Assembly (NCBI RefSeq): GCF_013201035.1
Contig: NZ_CP053707.1
Coordinates: 2,542,001 to 2,606,000 of the forward strand
Length of the DNA stretch: 64,000 nucleotides
Direction of reading: 5' to 3'
Origin: Arthrobacter sp. NEB 688
GTDB lineage: Bacteria; Actinomycetota; Actinomycetes; Actinomycetales; Dermatophilaceae
In this document: piece by piece, positions 8,853 to 20,002 of the stretch
Numbering within the stretch: position 1 is the first letter of the stretch
Layout: the number at the start of each line of letters is the position of its first letter
The notes under the pieces: generated by a model
Told to the model about the DNA's origin: nothing
Databases searched by the model: none
What the model saw: only the letters and a program-made list of their open reading frames with translations
Program-made: the position numbers and the translations under genes

Positions 8853-9855
8853 GGGGGACCGGCCCGGTCGACTCGCGCACGACGAGCTCGGTCGGCATGA
8901 CGACCTGCTCGAGCACCGGCGCGTCGCCGGTCAGCGCGCGCAGGAGGAGCACCGCGGCCTCGCGGCCCTGGGCGGCGACGTCCTGGCGGACGGTCGTCAG
9001 GCCGAGGACGCCCGAGAGCACGTAGTCGTCGATGCCGATGACCGAGAGGTCCTCCGGCACGCGCAGTCCGCCCTTGCGGGCGCTCTCGCGCACGCCGATG
9101 GCCATCTCGTCGGAGGCGGCGACGACCGCCGTCGGGCGCTGCGGGTGCGAGAGGAGGACCGCGCTGTCGCGGGCGGCGGCCTCCGCGGTCCAGTCCGAGC
9201 CGAGGATCCACTCCTCGACGACCTCGAGGCCCGACTCGGCCATCGTCGTGCGGAACGCGGTGAGGCGGTCCTGCGGCGTCTGGACGTGCGCGACGTTGCG
9301 GGGGACGTCGCCGATGTAGCCGATCCGGCGGTGCCCGAGCGAGATGAGGTGCTCGACGGCGGTGCGCATCGTCGCGCCGTCGTCGATGCGCACGCACGCG
9401 CGGCCGGGGACCGCGGAGCCGATGGCCACGAGCGGCAGGCCCAGCCGGTCGACGAGCTCGACCTCCTCGGGCTCCATCGGCACGTTGAGGGTGATGACGC
9501 CGTCGACGCGCTTCCAGAGCATGTTCTGCGTCAGCGGCAGGCGCTGGTCGTAGCTGTCGTCCTCGAGGTCGAAGAGGATCGCGTGGTGCCCGTGCGAGCG
9601 CAGCTCCTTCTCGATGGCGCTGACGAGGGTCGCGAAGAACCAGCGGGTGAGGAACGGCGCGACGACGGCGACGACCCTGGTCCGCCCGGAGGCGAGGGAC
9701 GTCGCCGTCGGCGACGCGACGTAGTGCAGCTCCTCGGCGACCTCGAGGACCCGTTGCCGGGTCTCGGGGGAGACCCGGTCCAGGCCCCGGAGCGCGCGGG
9801 AGACCGTGGCCACGGAGACCCCGGCCGCCCGCGCGACGTCCGTGATGGTGCTGAT
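8845..9855 (-). CDS. LacI-family transcriptional repressor (first sugar operon)
   Basis: N-terminal LacI helix-turn-helix (TITDVARAAGVSVATVSRAL) with hinge helix, then a periplasmic-binding-protein-like sensor domain with VVAVVAPFLTRWFFATLVSAIE and a DLSVIGIDDY segment. About 336 residues from the point given, the normal family length. Start problem: between the permease stop (9887) and the first conserved residue there is no in-frame ATG, GTG, TTG or CTG. The coordinate uses an ATC preceded by GGAAGAGG; the next canonical in-frame start (9981) would overlap the permease by 95 nt and add low-complexity residues. It is the last gene of the ABC operon and the likely ligand-controlled repressor of the GTAAA-type operators at 13.4 kb. 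Confidence 0.8.
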   Translation of the reverse strand: MSTITDVARAAGVSVATVSRALRGLDRVSPETRQRVLEVAEELHYVASPTATSLASGRTRVVAVVAPFLTRWFFATLVSAIEKELRSHGHHAILFDLEDDSYDQRLPLTQNMLWKRVDGVITLNVPMEPEEVELVDRLGLPLVAIGSAVPGRACVRIDDGATMRTAVEHLISLGHRRIGYIGDVPRNVAHVQTPQDRLTAFRTTMAESGLEVVEEWILGSDWTAEAAARDSAVLLSHPQRPTAVVAASDEMAIGVRESARKGGLRVPEDLSVIGIDDYVLSGVLGLTTVRQDVAAQGREAAVLLLRALTGDAPVLEQVVMPTELVVRESTGPVPLS

Positions 9856-9886
9856 GTCGACACCTCTTCCCGGTGCTCGGCGCCGC

Positions 9887-10837
9887 TCAGCCCTTGAGCC
9901 CGCCCGCGAGCAGGCCGCGGACGAAGAAGCGCTGGAGGGCGAGGAACACCGCGACGGGGACGACCATCGAGATGAACGCACCGGCCGAGAGGATGTACCA
10001 GGCGCTGCCGCGCGAGCCCGAGAGCTCGGCGACGCGGACGGTCACCGGGGCGACGTCCGGTGTGCCACCGAGGAACACGAGCGAGACGAGCAGGTCGTTC
10101 CAGACCCAGAGGAACTGGAAGATGCCGAACGCCGCGAGGGCCGGGGTGAGCAGCGGCAGGAGGATCTTGAAGAAGATCGTCACGTGCCCCGCACCGTCGA
10201 CCCGGGCGGCCTCCATGAGCTCGCCGGGCAGCTCCTTCATGAAGTTGTGGATGAGGAACGTCGCGAGCGGTAGCGCGAAGATCGTGTGCGACAACCACAC
10301 GCTCCAGTAGGACGCACCGAACCCGAGCTTGTTGACGTAGATGTCGAGCAGCGGGATGAGCGCGACCTGCAGGGGCACGATCTGCAGCGCGAAGACGGCG
10401 ACGAACAGGAAGTCCCGGCCCGGGAACGGCATCCACGCGAAGGCGTACGCCGCGAGCGAGGCGAGGAAGATCGGCAGGAGCACCGCGGGGACGGTGATGA
10501 CGATCGTGTTGATGAAGTACTGGCTGAAGCTCGAGGTGCTGCTCGGCGCGAGCGCCTGGCGGTAGTTCTCGAGCGTGAAGTCACCCGGGTTGCTGAAGGC
10601 GGTCCACCAGCCGGTGCGCTGGATGTCGATCTGCCGGCGGAACGAGGTGACGAACAGGCCGATCGTCGGCAGGGTCCACAGGACCGCGATGACGACGGCG
10701 ACGAGGGAGGCCCAGGGCGAGGTGATCGCCTTGGCGGCGTTGCCGGCGGCCGACTTCTTGCGGCGCTTGCCGGTGACGGTGACGCCGCTCTCGGTGGTGA
10801 CGGACTCTGGCGTGGCGGCGGGCTGGAGGGTGCTCAC
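9887..10837 (-). CDS. sugar ABC transporter permease (MalG/AglG-like)
   Basis: 316 residues. An N-terminal cytoplasmic lysine/arginine stretch is followed by six predicted membrane helices. The EAA loop that docks the ATPase is EAARVDGAGHVTIFFKILLPL (about residues 209-229). This and the partner permease resemble alpha-glucoside (AglF/AglG) transporters more than maltose MalFG, judged from motif wording rather than a search. GTG start, 3 nt after the preceding permease stop. No ATPase gene is in the window, so a shared MsiK-type ATPase elsewhere is likely. Confidence 0.88.
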   Translation of the reverse strand: MSTLQPAATPESVTTESGVTVTGKRRKKSAAGNAAKAITSPWASLVAVVIAVLWTLPTIGLFVTSFRRQIDIQRTGWWTAFSNPGDFTLENYRQALAPSSTSSFSQYFINTIVITVPAVLLPIFLASLAAYAFAWMPFPGRDFLFVAVFALQIVPLQVALIPLLDIYVNKLGFGASYWSVWLSHTIFALPLATFLIHNFMKELPGELMEAARVDGAGHVTIFFKILLPLLTPALAAFGIFQFLWVWNDLLVSLVFLGGTPDVAPVTVRVAELSGSRGSAWYILSAGAFISMVVPVAVFLALQRFFVRGLLAGGLKG

Positions 10838-10840
10838 GAC

Positions 10841-11860
10841 TCAGGCCTCCTTCCGCATCTGCACGATGTTGTAGGTGACGATCGGGACGACGAGGATGAA
10901 GAGCAGCACCGCGAGCGCGGCCCCGAGACCGGGGGCGTTGTAGCGGAAGCTCTGGTTGTAGAACTCGTTGGCGACGACCGAGGTGTCGAACTGGCCGGCC
11001 GTCATGGTCCGGACGATGTCGAAGACCTTGAGCGTGCCGATGCCGATCGTCGTGAGGACGACGACGAGGGCGGAGCGGATGCTCGGCAGCGTGATGAAGC
11101 GGAACATCCGGAAGCCCGAGACGCCGTCGAGGCGCGCGGCCTCGATGATGTCGTCGGGGATGGCCTTGATGGCGGCGGAGAGGACGGTCATCGCGAACCC
11201 GGCCTGGATCCAGACCATGACGATGATGAGCATGAGCGTGTTGACCGGGGCGTCGAGGAGGAACTGCTGGGTCTCGAAGCCCAGCGCCTTGAGGACGCCG
11301 TTGAGCAGGCCGATCTGCGGCCGCTCGGTCTGCTTGTACTGGTAGACGAACTTCCAGATGATGCCGGCGCCGACCATCGAGATGGCCATCGGCAGGAAGA
11401 TCAGGGCCTTGGCGAAGGCCTCGCCGCGGGCGCGGTCGATGAGGATCGCGTACAGCAGGCCGATCGCGGTCGCGAGGAACGGGACGAGGACCACCCAGAG
11501 GGCGGTGTTGCGCAGCACCGTCAGCAGCTCGGGCTGGGTGAACATCTGCACGTAGTTGTCGAGCGTGAAGCCGGCCTCGCCGGAGCGGCCGCGCAGCGAC
11601 TGGATGATCGTGAGGATGGCCGGGTAGAGCAGGCCGACGGCGAGCAGGAAGATCGCGGGGAGGGCGAAGAGGAAGCCCTGGACCTTCTCTCCCTCGCGGC
11701 CCTTGAAGAGCGAGGCGAGGAAGAGGACGAGGCCGAAGATCGCGGCGAACAGCAGGACCGCGAAGGCCATGAGGAGGAACTTGCCGCCGGTGCTCTCGGC
11801 ACGCAGGAGGGGCTCGGGGAGGATTCCGACCGGGAGGGCCTGCAGCACGCTGGACACCAT
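10841..11860 (-). CDS. sugar ABC transporter permease (MalF/AglF-like)
   Basis: 339 residues from the ATG preceded by AAAGGCGG; an upstream in-frame ATG would add residues encoded by the intercistronic hairpin and is less likely. Two N-terminal helices precede the six-helix permease core. EAA loop: EAARLDGVSGFRMFRFITLP (about residues 237-256). The wording LTTIGIGTLKVFDIVRTMT resembles AglF-type permeases. It follows the binding-protein gene after a 90-nt spacer containing a very stable stem-loop. Confidence 0.88.
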   Translation of the reverse strand: MVSSVLQALPVGILPEPLLRAESTGGKFLLMAFAVLLFAAIFGLVLFLASLFKGREGEKVQGFLFALPAIFLLAVGLLYPAILTIIQSLRGRSGEAGFTLDNYVQMFTQPELLTVLRNTALWVVLVPFLATAIGLLYAILIDRARGEAFAKALIFLPMAISMVGAGIIWKFVYQYKQTERPQIGLLNGVLKALGFETQQFLLDAPVNTLMLIIVMVWIQAGFAMTVLSAAIKAIPDDIIEAARLDGVSGFRMFRFITLPSIRSALVVVLTTIGIGTLKVFDIVRTMTAGQFDTSVVANEFYNQSFRYNAPGLGAALAVLLFILVVPIVTYNIVQMRKEA

Positions 11861-11893
11861 CACGACCGCCTTTCGGGGTGGCTCGGACAGGGG

Positions 11894-11933
11894 GAGCCGG
11901 GGTGGGGTGGGTACGCCCACCCCACCCCGGCTC
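11894..11933 (-). terminator. perfect 18-bp intercistronic stem-loop between binding-protein and permease genes
   Basis: GAGCCGGGGTGGGGTGGG (11894-11911) and its exact complement (11916-11933) flank a TACG loop. The element lies between the binding-protein stop and the first permease start. It can act as a partial terminator or a 3' mRNA stabiliser, giving more binding protein than permease, as known for malE-malF in other bacteria. No T-tract follows, so stabilisation is at least as likely as termination. Confidence 0.8.
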
Positions 11934-11950
11934 GTGGACCTGTGCTCAGG

Positions 11951-13324
11951 TCAGGACTTCGGCCAGGACTGCTCGATGTAGTCCAGCGTGGACGCGTCGT
12001 CCTTGCCGGTGATCCAGTCGGTCATGCCCTTCCAGAACGTGCCCGCACCCACGGCGCCCGGCATGAGGTCGGAGCCGTCGAAGCGGAAGGTGGCGTTCGC
12101 GTCGGTCAGCTGCTCGGCCGACAGCTTGTCGACCGGGTTCTTCAGCAGCGAGGCGTCGGCGTTCTTGTTGGCGGTGACACAGCCACCGGAGCCGCAGGTC
12201 TTGGCCCGCTCGTTGGCCCACTCGACCGAGGAGAGGTAGGTCTGGAAGGCCTTGACCTCGGGACGGTCGGCGAAGGCGGCGACGAACTCGCCACCACCGA
12301 GGACCGGGCGGTCCTCCGCGGTCTTCGACGGCAGGTAGAAGGCCCAGACGTCGCCGTCCTCGGCGACCTTGGTGCCCTCGGGCCAGTTGGCCGCGTAGAA
12401 CGAGGCCTGACGGTGCATGTAGCAGGAGCCGTCGAGGATCGGCTGGCCCGCGTCCTGGAAGGACGTGGAGGCGATCGTCTTGACGTCACCGAAGCCGCCG
12501 TTGACGTAGGCCGGGTTCTTGAGGATCTTGCCGACCTCGGCGAGGGCGGTGGCGACCGACGGGTCGTTGAAGGGGATCTCGTGCTTGACCCACTTGTCGT
12601 AGGTCTCCGCACCCGCCGTGCGGAGCATGACGTCCTCGACCCAGTCCGTCGCCGGCCAGCCGGTGGCGTCGCCGGACTCGATGCCCGCGCACCACGGCTT
12701 GGCGTCCGGGTTGTCCTTGGCGATCTTGTCGGTCAGGGCGAGGAGCTCGTCCCAGGTCGTCGGGATCTGGTAGCCCTTGTCGGCGAAGGCCGAGGGGGAG
12801 TACCAGACGAAGGACTTGACGTTGGCGCCGAGGGCGGCGGCGTAGAACGTGCCGTCGACGGTGCCGTACTCCTTGAAGTCGGGCATGTTCTTGTCGACGT
12901 TGGCGGTGACCTCGGCCGGGGCCGGCTTCACGGCGCCGGTGGCGACCATCGTCTGGAGCAGGCCGGGCTGCGGCAGGTACGCGATGTCGGGGGCGTTGCC
13001 GCCCTTGACGCGGACCGGGAGCTGCGCCTCGAACTCCTTGGAGCCTTCGTACTTGATGGTGACGCCGGTGCACTCCTCGAACGGCTTGTAGGAGGCGATG
13101 TGCGGCCCGTCCTCGGGCGCGGTGATCGAGGTGTAGACGGAGACCGTCTTGCCCTTGAGGTCGCCGAACGCCGTGTAGGGCGCGCAGTCGATGCTGCTGG
13201 TGCCACCGCTGCTCGCGGTGTCGCCGGAACCGCCGGAGTCACCGGAGCCGCAGGCCGTGGCGCTGAGGGCCACCGCCAGGACTCCGGAGAACGCCAGGGC
13301 GCGGCGCGTCGAGATGAGGGCCAT
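11951..13324 (-). CDS. sugar ABC transporter substrate-binding lipoprotein (AglE-like)
   Basis: 457 residues. A lipoprotein signal peptide ends at the lipobox ALSATAC (Cys about residue 22), then a Gly/Ser linker and a type I sugar-binding fold. It contains paired cysteines (DCAPYTAF, ECTG, WCAG, CYMH, CGSGGC), more than usual and possibly disulfide-forming outside the cell. ATG start preceded by ATGGAGGCGGGCA. First gene of the operon with two permeases and a LacI repressor. Substrate inferred as an alpha-glucoside or similar oligosaccharide from family resemblance only. Confidence 0.88.
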   Translation of the reverse strand: MALISTRRALAFSGVLAVALSATACGSGDSGGSGDTASSGGTSSIDCAPYTAFGDLKGKTVSVYTSITAPEDGPHIASYKPFEECTGVTIKYEGSKEFEAQLPVRVKGGNAPDIAYLPQPGLLQTMVATGAVKPAPAEVTANVDKNMPDFKEYGTVDGTFYAAALGANVKSFVWYSPSAFADKGYQIPTTWDELLALTDKIAKDNPDAKPWCAGIESGDATGWPATDWVEDVMLRTAGAETYDKWVKHEIPFNDPSVATALAEVGKILKNPAYVNGGFGDVKTIASTSFQDAGQPILDGSCYMHRQASFYAANWPEGTKVAEDGDVWAFYLPSKTAEDRPVLGGGEFVAAFADRPEVKAFQTYLSSVEWANERAKTCGSGGCVTANKNADASLLKNPVDKLSAEQLTDANATFRFDGSDLMPGAVGAGTFWKGMTDWITGKDDASTLDYIEQSWPKS

Positions 13325-13390
13325 TGCCCGCCTCCATTTCACTGGGTCGCACCGAGGCGGGATGCCTCGGCGGTGAGGGGAACCGGGAGT

Positions 13391-13456
13391 AACGTAAAAG
13401 CGTTTACACATGCGGGTCAACGGCCTGTGGAGCGTGTGCGGTAACGATTACGTAAC
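13391..13456 (-). promoter_or_regulatory. promoter with two LacI-type operators (first sugar operon)
   Basis: Read on the minus strand, TTGACC (13415-13420) and TACGTT (13391-13396) are spaced by 18 bp. Operator 1, GTAAACGCTTTTAC (13394-13407), sits between them and overlaps the -10. Operator 2, GTAATCGTTAC (13441-13451), lies just upstream of the -35. Both match the cre-like half-site style expected for LacI proteins with an SVATVSRAL recognition helix. Repression by occlusion of the -10 is inferred. Confidence 0.75.
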
Positions 13457-13495
13457 ACGGCCGCCGCCCGGGTGGCGATCCCGCGGCCGCTCGGG

Positions 13496-15940
<2,445 letters not shown>

Positions 15941-16035
15941 GGGGTGGCGGCCGTCCTCGTGCTCGTGCGGGGGCCGGGGGAGTCACGCCCCGGCAGGAGT
16001 CACCTCCATCCTCACAAACGCCACCGTCGGGGTCG

Positions 16036-16641
16036 TCACGACACTCCGAACCGGCCCCGGTGCAGCACCTCGTCGACCCCGCGGCGCCGGCGCGTGCGGG
16101 CCGAGCCGGACACCCGCTCGGCCTCGTGGCCGAGGGCCAGCACGCCGACGAGGCGGCGCCCGGCGGGCACGTCGAAGGCCTCGAGCACGGCCTCGTGCCG
16201 GGCGGCGGGGACCCCGAAGAACAGCGCCCCCAGCCCGCGGTCGACGGCGCCGAGGAGCACGAGCATCGCCGCCATCGCGGTGTCGGTGTCCCAGTAGGGG
16301 ACCGGCCAGCGGGCGGGGTCGCGGTCGGTCCAGCCCTTGTCCGGCTCGGCGTAGCGGTCGAGGTAGGCGTCGGGGTCGGACAGGCAGAGCAGGAGGACGG
16401 GGGCCGCCGAGACGCCGCGCAGCCAGGCGTCGGGGGCACCCGGTCCCGACGCGGCGGCCCAGTAGCGCTCGCGGTCGGCCGCGTCCAGCAGCGCCACGAA
16501 GTCCCAGCCCTGGCTGAAGCCGGCGCTCGGGGCGCGGACGGCGAGCGCCACGAGGTCGCGCACGACCTCCTCGGGCACCGGCGCGTCGGGGTCGAACCGT
16601 CGGACCATGCGCCGTCGTCGGACGGCCTCGTCGAGCTCCAC
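16036..16641 (-). CDS. nitroreductase-family FMN oxidoreductase
   Basis: 201 residues. FMN-binding pattern R-R-R-M-V-R-R-F near residue 8 and the phosphate-contacting RAPSAGFSQGWDF near residue 36, with a hydrophobic dimer-interface core. The native electron acceptor is not predictable from sequence. ATG start; divergent from the GNAT/ligase gene with 54 bp between them. Confidence 0.85.
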   Translation of the reverse strand: MELDEAVRRRRMVRRFDPDAPVPEEVVRDLVALAVRAPSAGFSQGWDFVALLDAADRERYWAAASGPGAPDAWLRGVSAAPVLLLCLSDPDAYLDRYAEPDKGWTDRDPARWPVPYWDTDTAMAAMLVLLGAVDRGLGALFFGVPAARHEAVLEAFDVPAGRRLVGVLALGHEAERVSGSARTRRRRGVDEVLHRGRFGVS

Positions 16642-16695
16642 GCGGACAGTGTGCCCGTCACGCGTCCGTCACCCGGGGGTGGCAGGATGGGCGGC

Positions 16696-19359
16696 ATGGC
16701 GGAGGAGACGCTCCCCCCGGGCTACCCCATCGCGTGGGAGGCCGACGTGGTGCTCCGCGACGGCACGGTGGCCAGCGTCCGCCCGATCCGCCCCGCCGAC
16801 GGCGATGCCCTGCGCCGCTTCCACAACGCGCAGTCCGACGAGTCGATCTACCTGCGCTTCTTCGCGCCGCTGCGCCGGCTCTCGGACGCCGACGTGCACC
16901 GGTTCACCCACGTCGACTACACCGACCGCGTCGCGCTCGTCGTGACGATGCGCGAGGAGATCATCGGCGTCGGGCGCTTCGACCGGCTCGACGCCCGCAG
17001 CGCCGAGGTCGCCTTCAACATCAGCGACCACTACCAGGGCAAGGGCATCGGGTCGGTGCTGCTCGAGCACCTCGCGGCCATCGCCCGCGACGTCGGCATC
17101 GCCCGGTTCACCGCCGAGGTCCTCCCGCAGAACCGCAAGATGCTCGCCGTCTTCTCCGACGCGGGGTACGAGGTCGCGCGGCGGGTCGAGGACGGCGTCG
17201 TCGAGGTCGGCTTCGACATCGAGCCGACCGACCGCTCGCGCGCGGTCGAGATGAGCCGAGAGCACCGCGCCGAGGCCCAGAGCCTGCGCTCGGTCCTCAC
17301 CCCCGACACCATCGCCGTCGTCGGCGCGAGCCGGCGCACCGACACCTTCGGCGGGCAGCTGCTCGACCGGCTCCTGGAGTCGGGGTTCGCGGGGCGCGTC
17401 GTGCCGGTCAACCCCAGCTCGAAGAAGGTGCGCCGGCTCACCTGCTACCCCACGGTGCGCGACGTGCCGGGGACGGTCGACCTCGCGATCATCGCCGTGC
17501 CCGCCGAGGCGGTCCTCGACGTCGTCGACGACTGCGCCGAGGTCGGGGTCAAGGCGCTGCTCGTCGTCTCCGCGGGCTTCGCCGAGGACGGGCCGGAGGG
17601 CGCCGCGCGGCAGGCCGAGCTCGTCCGGCGGGCCCGCGGGGCCGGGATGCGCGTCATCGGGCCGAACTCGTTCGGCATCATCAACAACGACCCCGGGGTG
17701 CGGCTCAACGCCACGCTCGCCCCGACCCTTCCGCCGCCGGGCCGGCTCGGGCTGTTCGCGCAGTCGGGGGCGCTCGGCATCGCGGTGCTCGCGTCGGCCG
17801 CCCGGCGCAACCTGGGCATCTCGACCTTCGGCTCGGCCGGCAACCGGGCGGACGTGTCCGGCAACGACTTCATGCAGTACTGGATCGACGACGCCTCGAC
17901 CGACGCGGTCGGCCTCTACCTGGAGTCGATGGGCAACCCGCGCAAGTTCTCGCGGATCGCGCGCAAGCTCGCGCGGATCAAGCCGGTCATCGTCGTCAAG
18001 TCGGGCGTCTCGCGCTTCGGGGTGCCGCCGGGGCACGAGGTGCGCGAGACCAAGGCCCGCCCCGAGGTCTTCCGGGCGATGCTCAACCAGGCCGGCGTCA
18101 TCCGCGTCGAGAACGTCCACCAGCTCTTCGACGTCGGCCAGCTCGTCGTCCACCAGCCGCTGCCCGCGGGCGACCGGGTGGCCGTCGTCGGCAACTCCGC
18201 CGCGCTCGGGGCGCTGACCGGCGACGCCTGCGCCAGCTGGGGGCTGACGGTCGCGCACGGCCCGGTCAGCCTGCCGAGCGAGGCCTCGGCCGAGGACTTC
18301 CACGCCGCCCTGCGCCGCGCCTTCGAGGACCCCGGGGTCGACTCGGTCGTCTCGTGCTTCATCCCGCCGCTCGCGACCGGCGACGCCGACGTCGCCGCCG
18401 CCGTGCGGGCCGCGGCCGCCGACTCCGACAAGCCGTGCGTCGCGACCTTCCTCGGGCTGCGCGGCGTCGACGACCGCGGCTCGGTGACGGGCACCGGCGG
18501 CGAGAGCCGCGCCATCCCCGTCTACGCGATGCCCGAGGACGCCGTGCGCGCGCTCGCGGCCGCGACCCGCTACGGGCAGTGGCGGGCCCGCGAGCACGGC
18601 ACCCCCGTCGCGCCGGTCGGCATCAACCGGCGGGTGGCCGAGGACGTCGTCGAGACCGTCCTGTCGGTGCACCCCAACGGCCGCCGGCTCACCCACGACG
18701 AGGCGACCGCGCTCCTGTCGGCCTACGGCGTCGACCTCTGGGGCCAGCAGGAGGTCGCGTCCGTCGAGGACGCCGTCGCCGCGGCCGAGCGGGTCGGGTA
18801 CCCGGTCGTCCTCAAGTCCGTCGCCCCGATGGTCCGCCACCAGGGCGGCTCGGGCGGCGTGCGCGTCGACCTCGACGGCGAGCGCTCGCTGCGCGCCGCC
18901 TGGGCCTCGCTCAGCGAGCGGCTCGCCCCGCTGCAGGCCGACCGCTTCGTCGTCCAGCGGATGGCCAGCCAGGGCGTGGCGTGCGTCGTCTCGTCGGACG
19001 AGGACCCGCTCTTCGGCCCGGTCATCGGCTTCTCGGTGGCCGGCCTGCCGACCGAGCTTCTCGGCGACGTCGCCTACCGCATCCCGCCCCTGACCGACGT
19101 CACCGTCTCCGAGCTCATCTCGTCGGTCAAGGCCGCCCCGGTCCTCCACGGCTACCGCGGGCAGACGCCCGTGCACCGCGCCGCGCTCGCCGACCTCATC
19201 GCGCGCATCTCGGTGCTCGCCGACGACATGCCCGAGGTCGCCTCCCTCGTGCTCAACCCGGTCAACGCGCACCCCGGCGGGGTCGAGGTGCTCGGGGCCG
19301 AGATCTCCGTCGCGCCGGCGCCCCGGCGGATCGACCCCGGACGCCGCTCGCTCACCTGA
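16696..19359 (+). CDS. GNAT acetyltransferase / acyl-CoA ligase (ADP-forming) fusion
   Basis: 887 residues with three parts. Residues about 1-180 are a GNAT N-acetyltransferase, with acetyl-CoA motif A around HYQGKGIGSVLLEHL. From about 200 comes the CoA-binding and ligase part of NDP-forming acyl-CoA synthetases (VVGASRRTDTFGGQLLDRLL; SAGFAEDG; GPNSFGIINN; the QSGALGIAVL loop). The C-terminal 230 residues are an ATP-grasp lobe (ERVGYPVVLKSVAP). In proteobacterial Pat/YfiQ the GNAT lobe is C-terminal; here it is N-terminal, as in actinobacterial proteins. The likely job is lysine acetylation of metabolic enzymes. The nearby upstream ATG (16687) is an alternative start. Confidence 0.88.
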   Translation: MAEETLPPGYPIAWEADVVLRDGTVASVRPIRPADGDALRRFHNAQSDESIYLRFFAPLRRLSDADVHRFTHVDYTDRVALVVTMREEIIGVGRFDRLDARSAEVAFNISDHYQGKGIGSVLLEHLAAIARDVGIARFTAEVLPQNRKMLAVFSDAGYEVARRVEDGVVEVGFDIEPTDRSRAVEMSREHRAEAQSLRSVLTPDTIAVVGASRRTDTFGGQLLDRLLESGFAGRVVPVNPSSKKVRRLTCYPTVRDVPGTVDLAIIAVPAEAVLDVVDDCAEVGVKALLVVSAGFAEDGPEGAARQAELVRRARGAGMRVIGPNSFGIINNDPGVRLNATLAPTLPPPGRLGLFAQSGALGIAVLASAARRNLGISTFGSAGNRADVSGNDFMQYWIDDASTDAVGLYLESMGNPRKFSRIARKLARIKPVIVVKSGVSRFGVPPGHEVRETKARPEVFRAMLNQAGVIRVENVHQLFDVGQLVVHQPLPAGDRVAVVGNSAALGALTGDACASWGLTVAHGPVSLPSEASAEDFHAALRRAFEDPGVDSVVSCFIPPLATGDADVAAAVRAAAADSDKPCVATFLGLRGVDDRGSVTGTGGESRAIPVYAMPEDAVRALAAATRYGQWRAREHGTPVAPVGINRRVAEDVVETVLSVHPNGRRLTHDEATALLSAYGVDLWGQQEVASVEDAVAAAERVGYPVVLKSVAPMVRHQGGSGGVRVDLDGERSLRAAWASLSERLAPLQADRFVVQRMASQGVACVVSSDEDPLFGPVIGFSVAGLPTELLGDVAYRIPPLTDVTVSELISSVKAAPVLHGYRGQTPVHRAALADLIARISVLADDMPEVASLVLNPVNAHPGGVEVLGAEISVAPAPRRIDPGRRSLT

Positions 19360-19408
19360 TCGGCGGTGTCGGCGGGGACCGTCGCCGGGGCGCGGCACAA
19401 TGGCCCCC

Positions 19409-19999
19409 ATGACCAGCGCCCACCACGCTCCCGCCCTCCCGGCGGACCTCATCTCCTCGATCGACCGCGCCGGGTACTTCCCGGCGCTCGTCGCGGACGT
19501 CGTCTCGGCGGCGCTGGGGACCGAGCGCATCGACAACCACCTCGTGCACCTCGAGACGACCTTCGACCGCGACGTCGTCCGGCGCCACATCACCGTGCTG
19601 GTCCTCACCCCGACCCGGCTGCTCATCGCGCACGCCGACGACCACGCCGACGAGCCGCCGGCGCCGCAGGAGGTCGCGACCGCGACGACCGAGTCGATCC
19701 CGCTCTCGGCGGTCAAGGGCGTCATGCTCACCCACGTCGTCGAGAAGCCCGAGTCCTACGTGCCCGGCACGCTCGGCCGCGAGGTGACGCTCACCCTCGG
19801 CTGGGGCACCGTCGCGCGCGTCGACATGGTCCCGGCCACGTGCAGCGACCCCGACTGCGACGCCGACCACGGCTACGAGGGCACGATCACCGGCGACGAC
19901 ATCGCGCTGCGCATCTCGGCCGCGGCCGACGGCGACGACAAGCTGCAGCGGGCGCTGGCGTTCGCGCGCGAGCTGTCCGGCGCCATCGGGCAGCGCTGA
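19409..19999 (+). CDS. DUF5998 family protein
   Basis: 196 residues, soluble, acidic, no signal peptide. Characteristic of a conserved actinobacterial family: LPADLISSIDRAGYFPALV at the start, then VLVLTPTRLLIAHADDH, and a DPDCDADHGYEGTIT segment near residue 150. The two cysteines in CSDPDC could bind metal. The second of two close ATG codons is chosen: CACAAT lies 7 nt upstream as a -10, which would make it leaderless. It is 3 nt from the next gene and probably co-transcribed. Function unknown. Confidence 0.8.
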   Translation: MTSAHHAPALPADLISSIDRAGYFPALVADVVSAALGTERIDNHLVHLETTFDRDVVRRHITVLVLTPTRLLIAHADDHADEPPAPQEVATATTESIPLSAVKGVMLTHVVEKPESYVPGTLGREVTLTLGWGTVARVDMVPATCSDPDCDADHGYEGTITGDDIALRISAAADGDDKLQRALAFARELSGAIGQR

Positions 20000-20002
20000 C
20001 GC

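Noticed and set aside
11911-11920. T-tract-dependent terminator at the intercistronic hairpin
   Set aside because: No run of T follows the stem on the coding strand.
16669-19731. Long frame antisense to the GNAT/ligase gene
   Set aside because: Shadow of a well-supported gene.
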